The position numbers and the translations under genes are program-made. Below the pieces are notes generated by a model that was not told where the DNA came from, searched no databases, and saw only the letters and a list, made by a program, of their open reading frames with translations. Source: Photobacterium profundum SS9 (lineage in GTDB: Bacteria; Pseudomonadota; Gammaproteobacteria; Enterobacterales; Vibrionaceae). From it: DNA of 64,000 bases. The stretch covers positions 1,229,236 through 1,293,235 of the forward strand of contig NC_006371.1 of NCBI RefSeq assembly GCF_000196255.1. The letters are read 5' to 3'. Shown here piece after piece: positions 47,721 through 56,804 of this stretch (its first letter is position 1; the number at the start of each line of letters is the position of its first letter).

Positions 47721-48587
47721 ATGATAAATCGATTACCATCAACAAAAGAACTTCAGGCATTTTTGATCACTGCCCAGCACCTAAATTTCACTGCTGCAGC
47801 ACATATTTTGAATGTGACACAAGGCGCCGTAAGTCGTCAGGTAATTTCTTTGGAAGAACAACTGAAAGTACGGCTATTTCACCGCCATGCGCGCGGGTTG
47901 ACCTTAACGAATAAAGGTTATGAATTTCTTCCTCTTGTTGAACAAGCAATGAATCAAATTCATCGCGCAGTTGATCAAGTATCGAATGATAAACAATTAG
48001 TCAAACTGAAAGCCCCAAGCTGTATTACACCTTGGTTGCTGCCTAAACTGATGACCTTTCAACAAGCCTACCCCGATATCGATGTCGAGCTCACATCCGC
48101 CATTAAACATAACGTCAACTTTTCAACCGAACCTTTTGATGCTGCAATCTGTTACGGGCAATCACCACAAGAGAAATCATTGCTCACCAATTTATTGTTT
48201 GAAGAATATCTAACACCTGTATGTTCTGCTTCCGTATTACCGATAGATAAAACGACATTAAGCACCGATGAAATGAATGATTTTACGTGGCTGCATGCCA
48301 CTCCACAGAAAAGTGACTGGGCGTTATGGTTAAAGCAGGCTAACAGTTCACACTTAACTGCAGATCAAAACCAGCATTTTGCAACACTAGATTTATCGGT
48401 AAGTGCAGCCATACAGGGGTTCGGTATCGCCATTGGAGATATCACTTTGGCTAAGCTTGATTTAGAATCAGGGCGGTTGGTGGCTCCGCATACGTTAACC
48501 GTTGCTTCCGGTAACAGTTATTACCTTGTACGCCCGAAAACGATGCAGAACCCTTCTTTAGAATTACTGATTGAATGGCTGATCTAG
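47721..48587 (+). CDS. LysR-family transcriptional regulator (GcvA-like)
   Basis: 288 residues. N-terminal helix-turn-helix with FLITAQHLNFTAAAHILNVT and GAVSRQVISLEEQLKVRLFH, then the effector-binding domain (APSCITPWLLPKLMTFQQAY). Divergent from the hisC-binding protein pair across 200 bases; a likely local regulator of it. AGGGAATA upstream of the ATG. Confidence 0.88.
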   Translation: MINRLPSTKELQAFLITAQHLNFTAAAHILNVTQGAVSRQVISLEEQLKVRLFHRHARGLTLTNKGYEFLPLVEQAMNQIHRAVDQVSNDKQLVKLKAPSCITPWLLPKLMTFQQAYPDIDVELTSAIKHNVNFSTEPFDAAICYGQSPQEKSLLTNLLFEEYLTPVCSASVLPIDKTTLSTDEMNDFTWLHATPQKSDWALWLKQANSSHLTADQNQHFATLDLSVSAAIQGFGIAIGDITLAKLDLESGRLVAPHTLTVASGNSYYLVRPKTMQNPSLELLIEWLI

Positions 48588-48610
48588 ATTTATTGGTGCT
48601 TGGTTATTCA

Positions 48611-49225
48611 TTACTGCGTAAGCGGTAACGCAATACCAATTATCACAAATAAACCACCACAAATTTGATTAAAGCGCTGCCCTCTTTTTTCAAGCCAAGG
48701 GCCAATATAAATAGAAACACTAGCCAGCATGAACTCAACCGCAAACTCAACCACCGAAAAAGTTAAAGCCATGACAAAGAATTGTGTCAAAAGCGATATT
48801 TGAGGATCAATGAACTGCGGTAAGAAGGCCCCAAAAAATAACAGTACTTTGGGATTAGAAACCGCCGCTGTAGCACCTTGCATGAATAATGCTGAACGTT
48901 TTTTTTCAGCGATGGCTTTTTCTGAAATGATTAAATTAACAGGCGGTGTTCGCCATAATTGAATACCTAACCAAATAAGGTATGCCCCACCCACCCACTT
49001 CAATATATTAAGTGCAGACGGTGATGTTTGAATGATCGCCCCAATTCCAAACATGGATAAAGCAATGACAACCACAAAACCCAGCACGCCACCAATAATG
49101 GTCCAGATTGCTTTGCTGCGTCCATATAGTACACCATGCGTCAGTGCCAACAATCCATTAGGACCCGGCGCAAAAGCAAGGCCAATCACTGCGATTAAAT
49201 ATAAAAGCCACGTTTGAAGCACCAT
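48611..49225 (-). CDS. LysE/RhtB-family amino-acid exporter
   Basis: 204 residues, about six hydrophobic helices. Family motif AFAPGPNGLLALTHG near the N-terminus, AYLIWLGIQLWRTP and SNPKVLLFFGAFLPQF. Second such exporter in the window. It is divergent from the GlxA-type regulator gene, suggesting control by it. Confidence 0.88.
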   Translation of the reverse strand: MVLQTWLLYLIAVIGLAFAPGPNGLLALTHGVLYGRSKAIWTIIGGVLGFVVVIALSMFGIGAIIQTSPSALNILKWVGGAYLIWLGIQLWRTPPVNLIISEKAIAEKKRSALFMQGATAAVSNPKVLLFFGAFLPQFIDPQISLLTQFFVMALTFSVVEFAVEFMLASVSIYIGPWLEKRGQRFNQICGGLFVIIGIALPLTQ

Positions 49226-49405
49226 GAAAATCTCACCTATATTATTCTGTTCATGTTTGCCTTTTGATTAAATAAAAGCACAACAACATGAATCATCTAT
49301 CACCGTTGGAAGTGTGTGAATTTTACTGCGGAAGCATAAAAACAAATGGTCTAATTTAGACTTGATACGGTATAATATGGACATTAGTTAAAAGATCTCA
49401 CAGAC

Positions 49406-50374
49406 ATGACACCTGACGTTCGTTTCCTGCTATTGCCTTTGCCCGATTTTACGATGCTACCTTTTGGTGGTTTTATCGATAAACTTCGTTTTTCGGCTGA
49501 CAATGAAGATTATAGCCAGCAGCGCCACTGTGGATGGCAAATTTTAGGTTTAAAATCTGGCACTGTTACTTCAAGCAGCAGTGTATCGGTAGAGGTGCAG
49601 GTCACACCGGAACAGATACGTTTCGCTGATTACGACTACCTTGTTGTTTTTGGCTGCAGATCGGCACGTCATGCTCAACAAATGGCATCCAGTTATAAAG
49701 CATTACTTAAACAAGCAGCCTCGTTTGGCGTTACATTAGTCACAATCGACAATGCTTGTTTCATGTTGGCTGAAGCTGGATTATTAAAGAAAAACAAAGT
49801 CTCGGTACATTGGCGACATGCACAAGAATTTATGGCTGCTTATCCCGATATTGAAGTACGTACAGAGCAATTATATTGCATCGACAAAAAACGCATAAGT
49901 TGTTCTGGTGGCAGCGCTGCCATTGATTTAGCCGTAGAGTTGTTAACACGCCATTGTGGTCGTACACGTGCCATGAAAGGATTAGCCGATATGATATCGA
50001 TAAAGCCTCGTGGGCAATGCATCGCTTTAGAATCATTGGATAATGAGACCAACGCTGGTCGGCATGTTAGCTGTGCTATTGGGTTGATGCGCGACTTATT
50101 GCAAGAAAGAAAAACAACCGATGAACTTGCTACGATGATAGGTATAAGTCGACGACAACTTGATCGCTTGTTTAAAGATGAATTCTCTAAAACTGCACAT
50201 GATTACTGGCACGAAATGCGCCTTCAGCATCTACACTGGCGATTAGTCAACTCTAATCATAGTTTGACTATATTAGCGGAAGAAATTGGCATTCAAGATA
50301 CTAGCTACCTCTGTAAGGTATTTCGCAAGCGCTTCGGGCAAAGCCCTGCAACATTACGTCACTCGAATAAATAG
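49406..50374 (+). CDS. GlxA-type AraC-family transcriptional regulator
   Basis: 322 residues. N-terminal DJ-1/PfpI-like amidotransferase domain (FRFADYDYLVVFGCRSARHA, LVTIDNACFMLAEAGLL) and C-terminal AraC helix-turn-helix pair (ATMIGISRRQLDRLFKDEF, IQDTSYLCKVFRKRFGQSP). This architecture often regulates amino-acid or betaine metabolism. It is divergent from the LysE-type exporter. Confidence 0.9.
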   Translation: MTPDVRFLLLPLPDFTMLPFGGFIDKLRFSADNEDYSQQRHCGWQILGLKSGTVTSSSSVSVEVQVTPEQIRFADYDYLVVFGCRSARHAQQMASSYKALLKQAASFGVTLVTIDNACFMLAEAGLLKKNKVSVHWRHAQEFMAAYPDIEVRTEQLYCIDKKRISCSGGSAAIDLAVELLTRHCGRTRAMKGLADMISIKPRGQCIALESLDNETNAGRHVSCAIGLMRDLLQERKTTDELATMIGISRRQLDRLFKDEFSKTAHDYWHEMRLQHLHWRLVNSNHSLTILAEEIGIQDTSYLCKVFRKRFGQSPATLRHSNK

Positions 50375-50381
50375 ACCGTGC

Positions 50382-50573
50382 TTAATCTTTCGAAATAAAC
50401 CAGCCAATCACAACACAACCCAGCATCCAGCTCGAACCCAATAAAAAAGTATGATTCACATCTTCAGGAATTAACAGGCAGGCAAGAATGCCAATGATCA
50501 TAACAATCGCAAATATTATCTGCCACAAAATGTCATATCTATAACTATCAACAACTTTCGAATTGTTTTTCAT
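50382..50573 (-). CDS. Small two-helix membrane protein
   Basis: About 63 residues from the ATG at 50573: a short charged start, hydrophobic helix WQIIFAIVMIIGILACLLI, a short polar turn and a second helix ending FISKD. No clear ribosome site; the frame extends further upstream but with poor coding character. Convergent with the GlxA-type gene and only seven bases from it. No family recognised. Confidence 0.45.
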   Translation of the reverse strand: MKNNSKVVDSYRYDILWQIIFAIVMIIGILACLLIPEDVNHTFLLGSSWMLGCVVIGWFISKD

Positions 50574-51281
50574 TTGTGAATCATCACAATATTGCCATGT
50601 GATAATTAGAGCAGAAAACCGCCAACGCCAGCAATCACAAAAAAGTAACATAATGTAAGGTTGTGATTCACCAATAAATAAAAAACAATCAATAATCTAT
50701 ATGAATAATAAAACAGTCCACTTGTGGTTCATTTGCACTGGTTATCTTTCTTGTTGTTATCATATCTTATTGATAATACGAGAGTACTAGAAATAGAATA
50801 GCTATAAACTGGCTAATAATAAAACCCTCCTTTTTTCTCCCCCCCTAATTATATTATTTCATTGAAATTACTATGATTAATGTAGAATATAAATAATTAA
50901 AGATATATAGAAAGAGCCAAGGGGGGCGCAACAATACCTTAACATTTTATTATAAATAACATAAGCCATACATTACATATTGAATGTTATTGGTTTTAAT
51001 GAAAAACACTGAATACTATTTTATTACTGGTGACAATCACTGTATCATCTCCGGCTCGCTAAGGATTGCACTCACTTATGAAAGTACTTTCAGGAGAAGA
51101 GCGTAATTGATTTGCAACTGCATATTCTCAAATCTCGAACCGATTAAGAAACGCTCTCACAGAGTAAATATATGCAGGTAGTCATATTACATTTAATTGA
51201 ATAAACAATTACAAAAATAAGCAATTATTTCATTGTTATCAGGCATATGCATTCAAAAATATTGCTTGAAAGTAAGGTAGA
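50574..51281. other. Long AT-rich intergenic region with predicted RNA structure
   Basis: 708 bases without a supported gene. The left part is strongly AT-rich and contains C- and G-tracts 90 bases apart (near 50840 and 50923). The right part, 51080-51157, holds nested inverted repeats and lies ahead of a secreted protein gene; see the separate entry. Confidence 0.4.
51080..51157 (+). ncRNA. Possible structured leader or small RNA
   Basis: Perfect 12-base palindrome GAAAGTACTTTC at 51080-51091, followed by an outer stem AGAGCGT/ACGCTCT (51098-51104 with 51151-51157) that encloses an inner stem GATTTG/CAAATC. No known riboswitch consensus was recognised. It lies 125 bases before the next gene. 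Tentative. Confidence 0.3.
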
Positions 51282-51779
51282 ATGAATATTAAATTTTCAC
51301 ATATTTTAGCCACACTTGTTGTCGTTTTTTCTACAGCATCACAAGCTTCAACCACTAAGTTTGGTAACTGGTTTTATTCCGATACATACCAGACATTTGT
51401 TTCACAAGAAGTGACTCATGAACTGCCTAAGCAAGCTGAGATCTATCAAATTGCGAGCTCTAACGAGCTTAATGTTGGCTTTATTGTTCAATATAAAGCA
51501 TGTATTGGAAAAGTAGGTGAATACGATTCAGCTGGTGCATATTTAATCAATACAAAACGTATAAACATGGCGTATCAATGTATCAGTAATAACACTGTAC
51601 GTTTATTCCCGGTTATTAAACGTGAGCGTAAGTATGTGATTAATGAGTTCAAAACCCAGTCGCTTGTTTGCATCAAGCCAACCAAAGAATTGAAAGACGA
51701 TCCTAATAGTATTTCATTATGTGTTTCTGGCATTGGGTTTAGTGATGCCTACCATGCTCTTTCAATTGATCGTGATTAA
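51282..51779 (+). CDS. Small secreted protein of unknown function
   Basis: 165 residues. Signal peptide MNIKFSHILATLVVVFSTAS with a cleavage site after QAS. The mature part has four cysteines (KACIG, YQCIS, LVCIKP, SLCVSG), likely disulfide-bonded, and mixed beta-type sequence. The spacing recalls small invasion- or stress-related periplasmic proteins, but no family is secure. Confidence 0.6.
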   Translation: MNIKFSHILATLVVVFSTASQASTTKFGNWFYSDTYQTFVSQEVTHELPKQAEIYQIASSNELNVGFIVQYKACIGKVGEYDSAGAYLINTKRINMAYQCISNNTVRLFPVIKRERKYVINEFKTQSLVCIKPTKELKDDPNSISLCVSGIGFSDAYHALSIDRD

Positions 51780-51856
51780 GCAGCAAAATTGCCAAAGAGA
51801 GGCACATTTACTTTAATAATGGGATTCCCTTTTCGATTATTGCAACGCAGCACTGA

Positions 51857-51890
51857 TTTTCGAGCTTGCGCCCCGTAGGGCAAGGCAACT
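51857..51890. repeat. 34-bp intergenic repeat, copy 2
   Basis: Matches the copy at 7148-7181 at 33 of 34 positions (the single change is A/G in the GCCCC-TAGGGC hairpin). It is followed by GTATCATGGGTA, which echoes the palindrome end at 7290-7305. Confidence 0.7.
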
Positions 51891-51949
51891 TGTATCATGG
51901 GTACTATAGAATCAAAATGTCTATAAACGGATTTACTGCATAATATAAA

Positions 51950-51977
51950 AAAACCTGTTCCAAAAGGAACAGGTTTT
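51950..51977. terminator. Bidirectional Rho-independent terminator
   Basis: A 12-bp perfect stem AAAACCTGTTCC/GGAACAGGTTTT with an AAAA loop between convergent genes, with A-tract on one side. Confidence 0.9.
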
Positions 51978-52004
51978 ATTCATTTTCTAAACAACTTATA
52001 TAAC

Positions 52005-52907
52005 TTACTTTTTAGCTAAAGCCGAGTTTAGTTCGTCAGCAAGACGATAACCAGCCTGAGTAAGACGCTGTTTCACCAGCTCGGTGCCTTTATTGTAATA
52101 AGATTCCGACGGCTTTGCGTCAATTGCTACACTGTAACCGAAATCAGCCAGCTGATAGCTCTCTGTTACCCACAAATTAACATCTGCTGTTTTACCCAGC
52201 GTCATTGTGGTACTTGGGTATGCCAACTGAAGATCCGTCGCAAAATCATTGATATTATGTTCCGTACCCAAAAGACCCATACCGCTATCCCACAAGTGAT
52301 GCAGATCTTTTTGTGGAACGTCTAACGTATGCTTATTGGCTCCCAAATCAGTCACACATACATTTTTGCTAAGGCTTTGAGAGATAGAATGCATTGGCTG
52401 ATGCGAGTCACCCGCAACATGGCTCATGAACATCATACTGGCGGCTTGTGGGTTTTGTTTAAAATCGTCAAAAAGGTAGCTAGCAACAAGCTTGATGTTT
52501 GGAACATGAATAAAATCACACTGGCTAGTTGCCGGATATGCCTGATTTATATAGTGCCATGCGCCCGTTTCTTTCTCATCCCATTGGTTCAGGCTTGCAG
52601 GAATTGTTTCACCCATTTGTGCCCAAATATCTTCAGCCGGAATCTTTCGGATCAAATCTGGCACCATCGCCAATTTGGCAAACTGGCTCGCCCCTTCAAA
52701 ACTATCCATTTTTTGTTGAATATCTTCAGGCATCGACTGGTAAGCCTTTGCTGCCAGTACATCCACTTGTGTACGAGCTGTAGTGTCTAGATTCTGATAA
52801 GCAATTTGTGCCACGGTAACATGCCCTTGATAATTCCAAGCATGAGCAACATTCGGAAGCAGAGCAAGTGAAGCTACTGCAGTTGCGATAATCGATGTCT
52901 TTTTCAT
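52005..52907 (-). CDS. S1/P1-type nuclease
   Basis: About 300 residues. Signal peptide ends AHA; the mature chain begins with the Trp that ligates zinc (WNYQGHVTVAQIA). Further zinc-ligand regions: HYINQAYP, MFMSHVAGDSHQPMH and DLHHLWDSGM. Zinc-dependent, secreted or periplasmic, cleaves single-stranded nucleic acids and 3'-nucleotides; suits nutrient salvage. The ATG at 52907 was chosen over the GTG at 52922 because GAGAG precedes it and the leader is typical. Confidence 0.88.
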   Translation of the reverse strand: MKKTSIIATAVASLALLPNVAHAWNYQGHVTVAQIAYQNLDTTARTQVDVLAAKAYQSMPEDIQQKMDSFEGASQFAKLAMVPDLIRKIPAEDIWAQMGETIPASLNQWDEKETGAWHYINQAYPATSQCDFIHVPNIKLVASYLFDDFKQNPQAASMMFMSHVAGDSHQPMHSISQSLSKNVCVTDLGANKHTLDVPQKDLHHLWDSGMGLLGTEHNINDFATDLQLAYPSTTMTLGKTADVNLWVTESYQLADFGYSVAIDAKPSESYYNKGTELVKQRLTQAGYRLADELNSALAKK

Positions 52908-53033
52908 GGCTCTCACATTCACACTTTCTTACAAAATAAGTGCAATTAGGCACCCCATGAACGACAAGATCAACCCAATATATCAATTACGAATCTAGTT
53001 GCTTAGACAATCGATTAACTCTATACAATTTGC

Positions 53034-54798
53034 GTAACTTCTCAATAAGTCGGGGCATAAGCGAAGAGTGATCCTGATAGTGTTTTTAAAATTAATGTTA
53101 GGATCTCTAAGATCGGCTTGATTGATCCTTTCAAACCTTCAAAATAGTAGCCTCTAACCACGTAGAGCCTTTTGTCTCAATGAAAATTAATCTCCCAGAC
53201 ATTCCAGAGTCAGAGCAAACCCCTTTGGTAAAAGGCTTAATTGGGATCATTGAGCAGCTTTCCGATACGGTTGAGCGCCAACAAGAAGAAATCACCCTCC
53301 TTAAAGACGAGATCAACGTACTAAAAGGGCAGAAAAAACGGCCCAAGTTCAAGCCGAGTAAACTCGACACAAATACCGATGAAAAGTCAGACCAAGGCTC
53401 GACTGATAACAAACGGTCCGGCTCTACCAAGCGTAGCAAAAATCAAACGCTGACCATTCATCAGGATAACATTGTCCAGCCAGAACAACCTTTACCTATC
53501 GGGGCACGATTCAAGGGCTACCGAGATTTTGTCGTCCAAGAGCTAGAGATACAGTCGTGCAATGTACGTTATCGCTTAGCTTGCTATCTATTACCTGATG
53601 GTTCGACGGTTACCGCTACCTTGCCTAATGGACTAGCAGGCCAACACTTTGGCACTCGACTAAGAAGCTACATCCTCTATCAGTATCATCAATGTCAGGT
53701 CACTCAGCCTCTGTTGTTGGAACAACTTAGAGAATGGGGTATCGATATTTCCAGTGGCCAATTAAATCGCTTATTGACCGAAAATCATGATGATTTGCAT
53801 GAAGAAAAAGCCGAACTTCTGGCTGCAGGCCTGCAAAGCACTGGCTATATCACAACAGATGACACCGGAGCTAGGCATCAGGGCAAGAACGGTTTTGTCA
53901 CCCACATAGGCAATGAGTGGTTTGCTTGGTTTCAAAGTTCAGACCGAAAAAATCGGATCAACTTCCTGTCACTCCTTCGGGCTGGAAACAAGGGTTATCA
54001 GGTGAACACCTGCGCACTAAACTATATGGCGACAAATAAACTCCCTGCTCCCCAGTTAGCATTGTTAGCAAACACACCAGTGACCAACTTTGGATGTGAG
54101 GAGGAATGGTCTGCTCATCTAGTTCAGCTGGGTATTGTCGTAAAAAGGCATATTCAAATAGCGACTGAAGGTGCCCTATTGGGTTGCGCGTCAGAGAATG
54201 AAGCTTTGGGTAAACTCGCTGTGATCAGTGATGGTGCTGGACAGTTTAAGGTTCTACAACATGGTTTGTGCTGGGTACATGCGGAGCGGTTGGTCCACAA
54301 GCTTATTCCGTTGAATGAGGGACATCGAGAAGACATCGCACAAGTACGTGATGAGATTTGGTCGTTCTACAAGGAGCTGAAAGAATACAAAAAACAGCCT
54401 TGCGACACGAAGAAATCAGCTCTGTCGAAGGAGTTCGATCGGCTATTTACTCAGAAAACCCGCTATGAGCTCCTTAATCAGCAACTAAAGCGGTTAAACA
54501 AATTAAAATCAAGCTTATTGCTGGTATTGGAACGACCAGAAATTCCAATCCATACAAATGGAAGCGAAAATGATCTAAGGGAGCAGGTCAAGCGGCGCAA
54601 AGTCAGTGGAGGTACTCGTAGTGATCTTGGCCGACAATGCCGAGATACCTTTTCCAGCCTGAAAAAAACGTGCCGAAAATTAGGGGTTTCCTTCTGGAAA
54701 TATCTCAACGACCGAATTTCTCAAAGTAATGTAATCCCATCTTTAGGCTCTCTGGTGATCCAGAAAGCCCACCCTGCCTCGGCTTATTGAGAAGTTAC
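53034..54798 (+). mobile_element. IS66-family-like insertion sequence
   Basis: Inverted ends: left GTAACTTCTCAATAAGTCGG (53034) and right the inverse of GTAACTTCTCAATAAGCCGA (ending 54798), matching at about 22 of 24 positions. One transposase gene fills the element. The eight bases flanking each end do not match, so no target duplication is left. It sits between the S1/P1 nuclease and a small gene. Confidence 0.85.
53180..54790 (+). CDS. IS66-type DDE transposase
   Basis: 536 residues. N-terminal coiled coil with leucine spacing (IGIIEQLSDTVERQQEEITL), Lys-rich linker with KKRPKFKPSKLD, and a DDE core: TGYITTDDTGARHQGKNGF, LAVISDGAGQF, and the C-terminal TNGSENDLREQVKRRKVSGG signature. Single-protein version without the accessory TnpA/TnpB of classical IS66. 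It reads nearly to the right end. Confidence 0.9.
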   Translation: MKINLPDIPESEQTPLVKGLIGIIEQLSDTVERQQEEITLLKDEINVLKGQKKRPKFKPSKLDTNTDEKSDQGSTDNKRSGSTKRSKNQTLTIHQDNIVQPEQPLPIGARFKGYRDFVVQELEIQSCNVRYRLACYLLPDGSTVTATLPNGLAGQHFGTRLRSYILYQYHQCQVTQPLLLEQLREWGIDISSGQLNRLLTENHDDLHEEKAELLAAGLQSTGYITTDDTGARHQGKNGFVTHIGNEWFAWFQSSDRKNRINFLSLLRAGNKGYQVNTCALNYMATNKLPAPQLALLANTPVTNFGCEEEWSAHLVQLGIVVKRHIQIATEGALLGCASENEALGKLAVISDGAGQFKVLQHGLCWVHAERLVHKLIPLNEGHREDIAQVRDEIWSFYKELKEYKKQPCDTKKSALSKEFDRLFTQKTRYELLNQQLKRLNKLKSSLLLVLERPEIPIHTNGSENDLREQVKRRKVSGGTRSDLGRQCRDTFSSLKKTCRKLGVSFWKYLNDRISQSNVIPSLGSLVIQKAHPASAY

Positions 54799-54865
54799 AT
54801 AAATTAACTATAACTACTTGATTTATTGTTATAAAATACTGTAACGCATGAGTTTGAATTAGGAG

Positions 54866-55330
54866 TTGAATGTGAAAGAGCATATCCATACTGCGTACAA
54901 AGGTGAAATTTATGGTATTTCATTTTTTTCTTACTTTGCTAATAATTATACTGATAAATCGCATTATCAGTTATGGGAAGCATTAATCGATGTTGAAGTT
55001 TTAACAGCAAAGCTTCTAGAACCGTATCTAGACAAACACTCAATAGAATTCGACAAACATGATACGGACATGCAGCTTAAAGGTATAAAAGATGCCAAAT
55101 TTTGGGTAGATCTCCCATGGAATCAGCTGGTACAGACGCTAACTAACTGGGTTGAACCGTACGAAGAAAAATATCGATTATGGGCAGAGGATGCAAAAGA
55201 AGATATCCATGCTTTTACTCTTATTGCAGACCACGAAACGGCTATTTTTCAATGCTGGAAAGCTGAAATAAACGGGACATCTGGCGTACCTGTTCTATTG
55301 AGATTCATAAAACAATATTCAACGGTATAA
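54866..55330 (+). CDS. Hypothetical helical protein
   Basis: 154 residues, all soluble and predicted helical, with His/Glu/Asp-rich segments (HTAYKGEIYGISFF, ADHETAIFQCWKAEI) in a ferritin-like arrangement, but no certain metal-site pattern. GAGTTGAATGTG region carries a weak ribosome site (AGGAG eight bases before the start). No family recognised. Confidence 0.6.
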   Translation: MNVKEHIHTAYKGEIYGISFFSYFANNYTDKSHYQLWEALIDVEVLTAKLLEPYLDKHSIEFDKHDTDMQLKGIKDAKFWVDLPWNQLVQTLTNWVEPYEEKYRLWAEDAKEDIHAFTLIADHETAIFQCWKAEINGTSGVPVLLRFIKQYSTV

Positions 55331-55362
55331 CGACAAATACCCATTTCGAACACCAGATATAC

Positions 55363-55396
55363 GGAAGCACCTAAGATTATTAGCCTTAAGTGCTTC
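55363..55396 (+). terminator. Hairpin terminator
   Basis: Stem GAAGCAC-c-TAAG with CTTA-a-GTGCTTC around a nine-base loop, 30 bases after the preceding stop. A short T-run follows. Confidence 0.65.
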
Positions 55397-55490
55397 TTCT
55401 GCCAAACGTGATTACAAGAAACCGAGCTTTATAATTTCATATGCAAGATAGGAAATGGTTTTGTCATAACGTATAAAAGCAGGTTGCTAG

Positions 55491-56192
55491 TTAAGCAATA
55501 GGCCTGCATTTAATAAAGATGAAATTAGGATTTTTACTTAGGTGATCATAACTTTCAGGTGCGATCTCTTTCATAGCCTCAGATGGCTTCCCTTCTGAAA
55601 GTTCAACCACACATAAGTTAGCTTGTGATATAAAGTTGAAAAGCTCAGTCAAAGAGCGACGATAGAATTTAACTTCTACTGGTTTACCTATCGTATCCCA
55701 AACTTCCGTTACCAGCTCTCGCTCAAAATAATCACCAGACAGAGATGCCTCAATATCAACAAGCGGATGGTGTGTTGAAAATACAAAGCAACCACCCGCT
55801 TTTAGCACTCGCTTTATATCATTAAATAATAAAGAAAGATCTGCAATATAATGAATAGTAAGAGGACAAATAACAACATCATAGCTATCGCTTTTCTCAC
55901 TAGGTAAACCTAACGATAAGTCTTGAGTATACGCTGTTAGTTTATGTCCAAACTTCGCATTCACTATATCAATCATTTCAGGTGAAGCATCAATCGCTGT
56001 AACTTTAGCGCTATTTTCTAATAAGAATTTTGCGTAAACACCAGAACCACAACCTAAATCTAAAATATGCTTATTTGTTAAGTTCGACAGCATGGCTTGT
56101 AATGATGGTCTCTCTAAATGCGCATTATAAATATTATGCTGTATTGCAGTATCATAGTCATGAGCAAACTTTGAATACATTAACCCTTTCAT
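55491..56192 (-). CDS. Class I SAM-dependent methyltransferase
   Basis: About 233 residues. Motif I ILDLGCGSGVYAKFL, post-motif VTAIDASPEMIDI, motif II YDVVICPLTIHYI, and motif III LKAGGCFVFSTHHPL. Small-molecule or lipid methyltransferase fold; substrate unknown. The ATG at 56192 has AGGTG six bases upstream; the frame begins slightly further up. Located next to truncated genes, so possibly part of an acquired segment. Confidence 0.82.
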   Translation of the reverse strand: MKGLMYSKFAHDYDTAIQHNIYNAHLERPSLQAMLSNLTNKHILDLGCGSGVYAKFLLENSAKVTAIDASPEMIDIVNAKFGHKLTAYTQDLSLGLPSEKSDSYDVVICPLTIHYIADLSLLFNDIKRVLKAGGCFVFSTHHPLVDIEASLSGDYFERELVTEVWDTIGKPVEVKFYRRSLTELFNFISQANLCVVELSEGKPSEAMKEIAPESYDHLSKNPNFIFIKCRPIA

Positions 56193-56289
56193 CGTGACAC
56201 CTATCATCAAATAAGAAGAGTATTTTAATTGGCGTTAAGCGCATTTAGCAAGTGCATACTATTGATTTAAACGCATCATTTTGATGTTT

Positions 56290-56403
56290 TCAAGAAATTT
56301 CCATCAGCATTATATACTGCGCCCCAGCAGTCCCACCAAGGTACAATTCATCAGTATCAGCAAACCCATTTCTTAAGTAACATCGATAAGCAGAAGGATT
56401 CTT
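56290..56403 (-). pseudogene. C-terminal remnant of a GNAT acetyltransferase
   Basis: About 36 codons read as NPSAYRCYLRNGF, then YLGGTAGAQYIMLMEIS and a stop at 56290-56292. The N-P-x-A-x-x-x-Y-x-x-x-G-F pattern is the GNAT C-terminal acetyl-CoA motif. Everything upstream is lost and the sequence abuts a LysR relic on the other strand. Confidence 0.6.
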
Positions 56404-56673
56404 GCAGATTCAACTGACTGCTCAAGGTAAAGAGTACCTGCGGTACAGCGAAAGATTAATTGATGAAATGACCTATACCGAATCTCGTTTAAAGGGGGAA
56501 TTAACCACAGTAAAAGGTGAACTTAAGCTCTCTGTTCCCAGTACCATGGCGACAAAGTTACTGGCAAACCAATTAGTGAATTTATGTCTATTCACTCAGA
56601 GCTTATAGTTAACGTCTCGGTAAATGATCGGCAAGTCGATTTGGTTAAGAGCGATATAGACATAGCGATATAG
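56400..56673 (+). pseudogene. LysR-type regulator remnant
   Basis: Starts inside a LysR protein (IQLTAQGKEYLRYSERLIDE, the linker after the HTH) and continues to KLSVPSTMATKLLANQLVN. One T is missing near 56579-56583, after which the other frame gives FMSIHSELIVNVSVNDRQVD to an in-frame stop at 56671. The HTH and most of the effector domain are gone. Confidence 0.75.
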
Positions 56674-56804
56674 ATTTTGGCCATACGTAAAAAAAACGTA
56701 TAAAAATCAATACCCCAAGTCACACCGCACAATAAATAGTCTATATTTGTATGACATAACTCTATTTTTCCTCTGTACAAAAATGAGTATTAAGGAGCAA
56801 CACC

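Noticed and set aside
50835..50935. C-tract and G-tract pair as a long hairpin
   Set aside because: The tracts are about 90 bases apart with AT-rich spacer and no consistent stem beyond the homopolymers.
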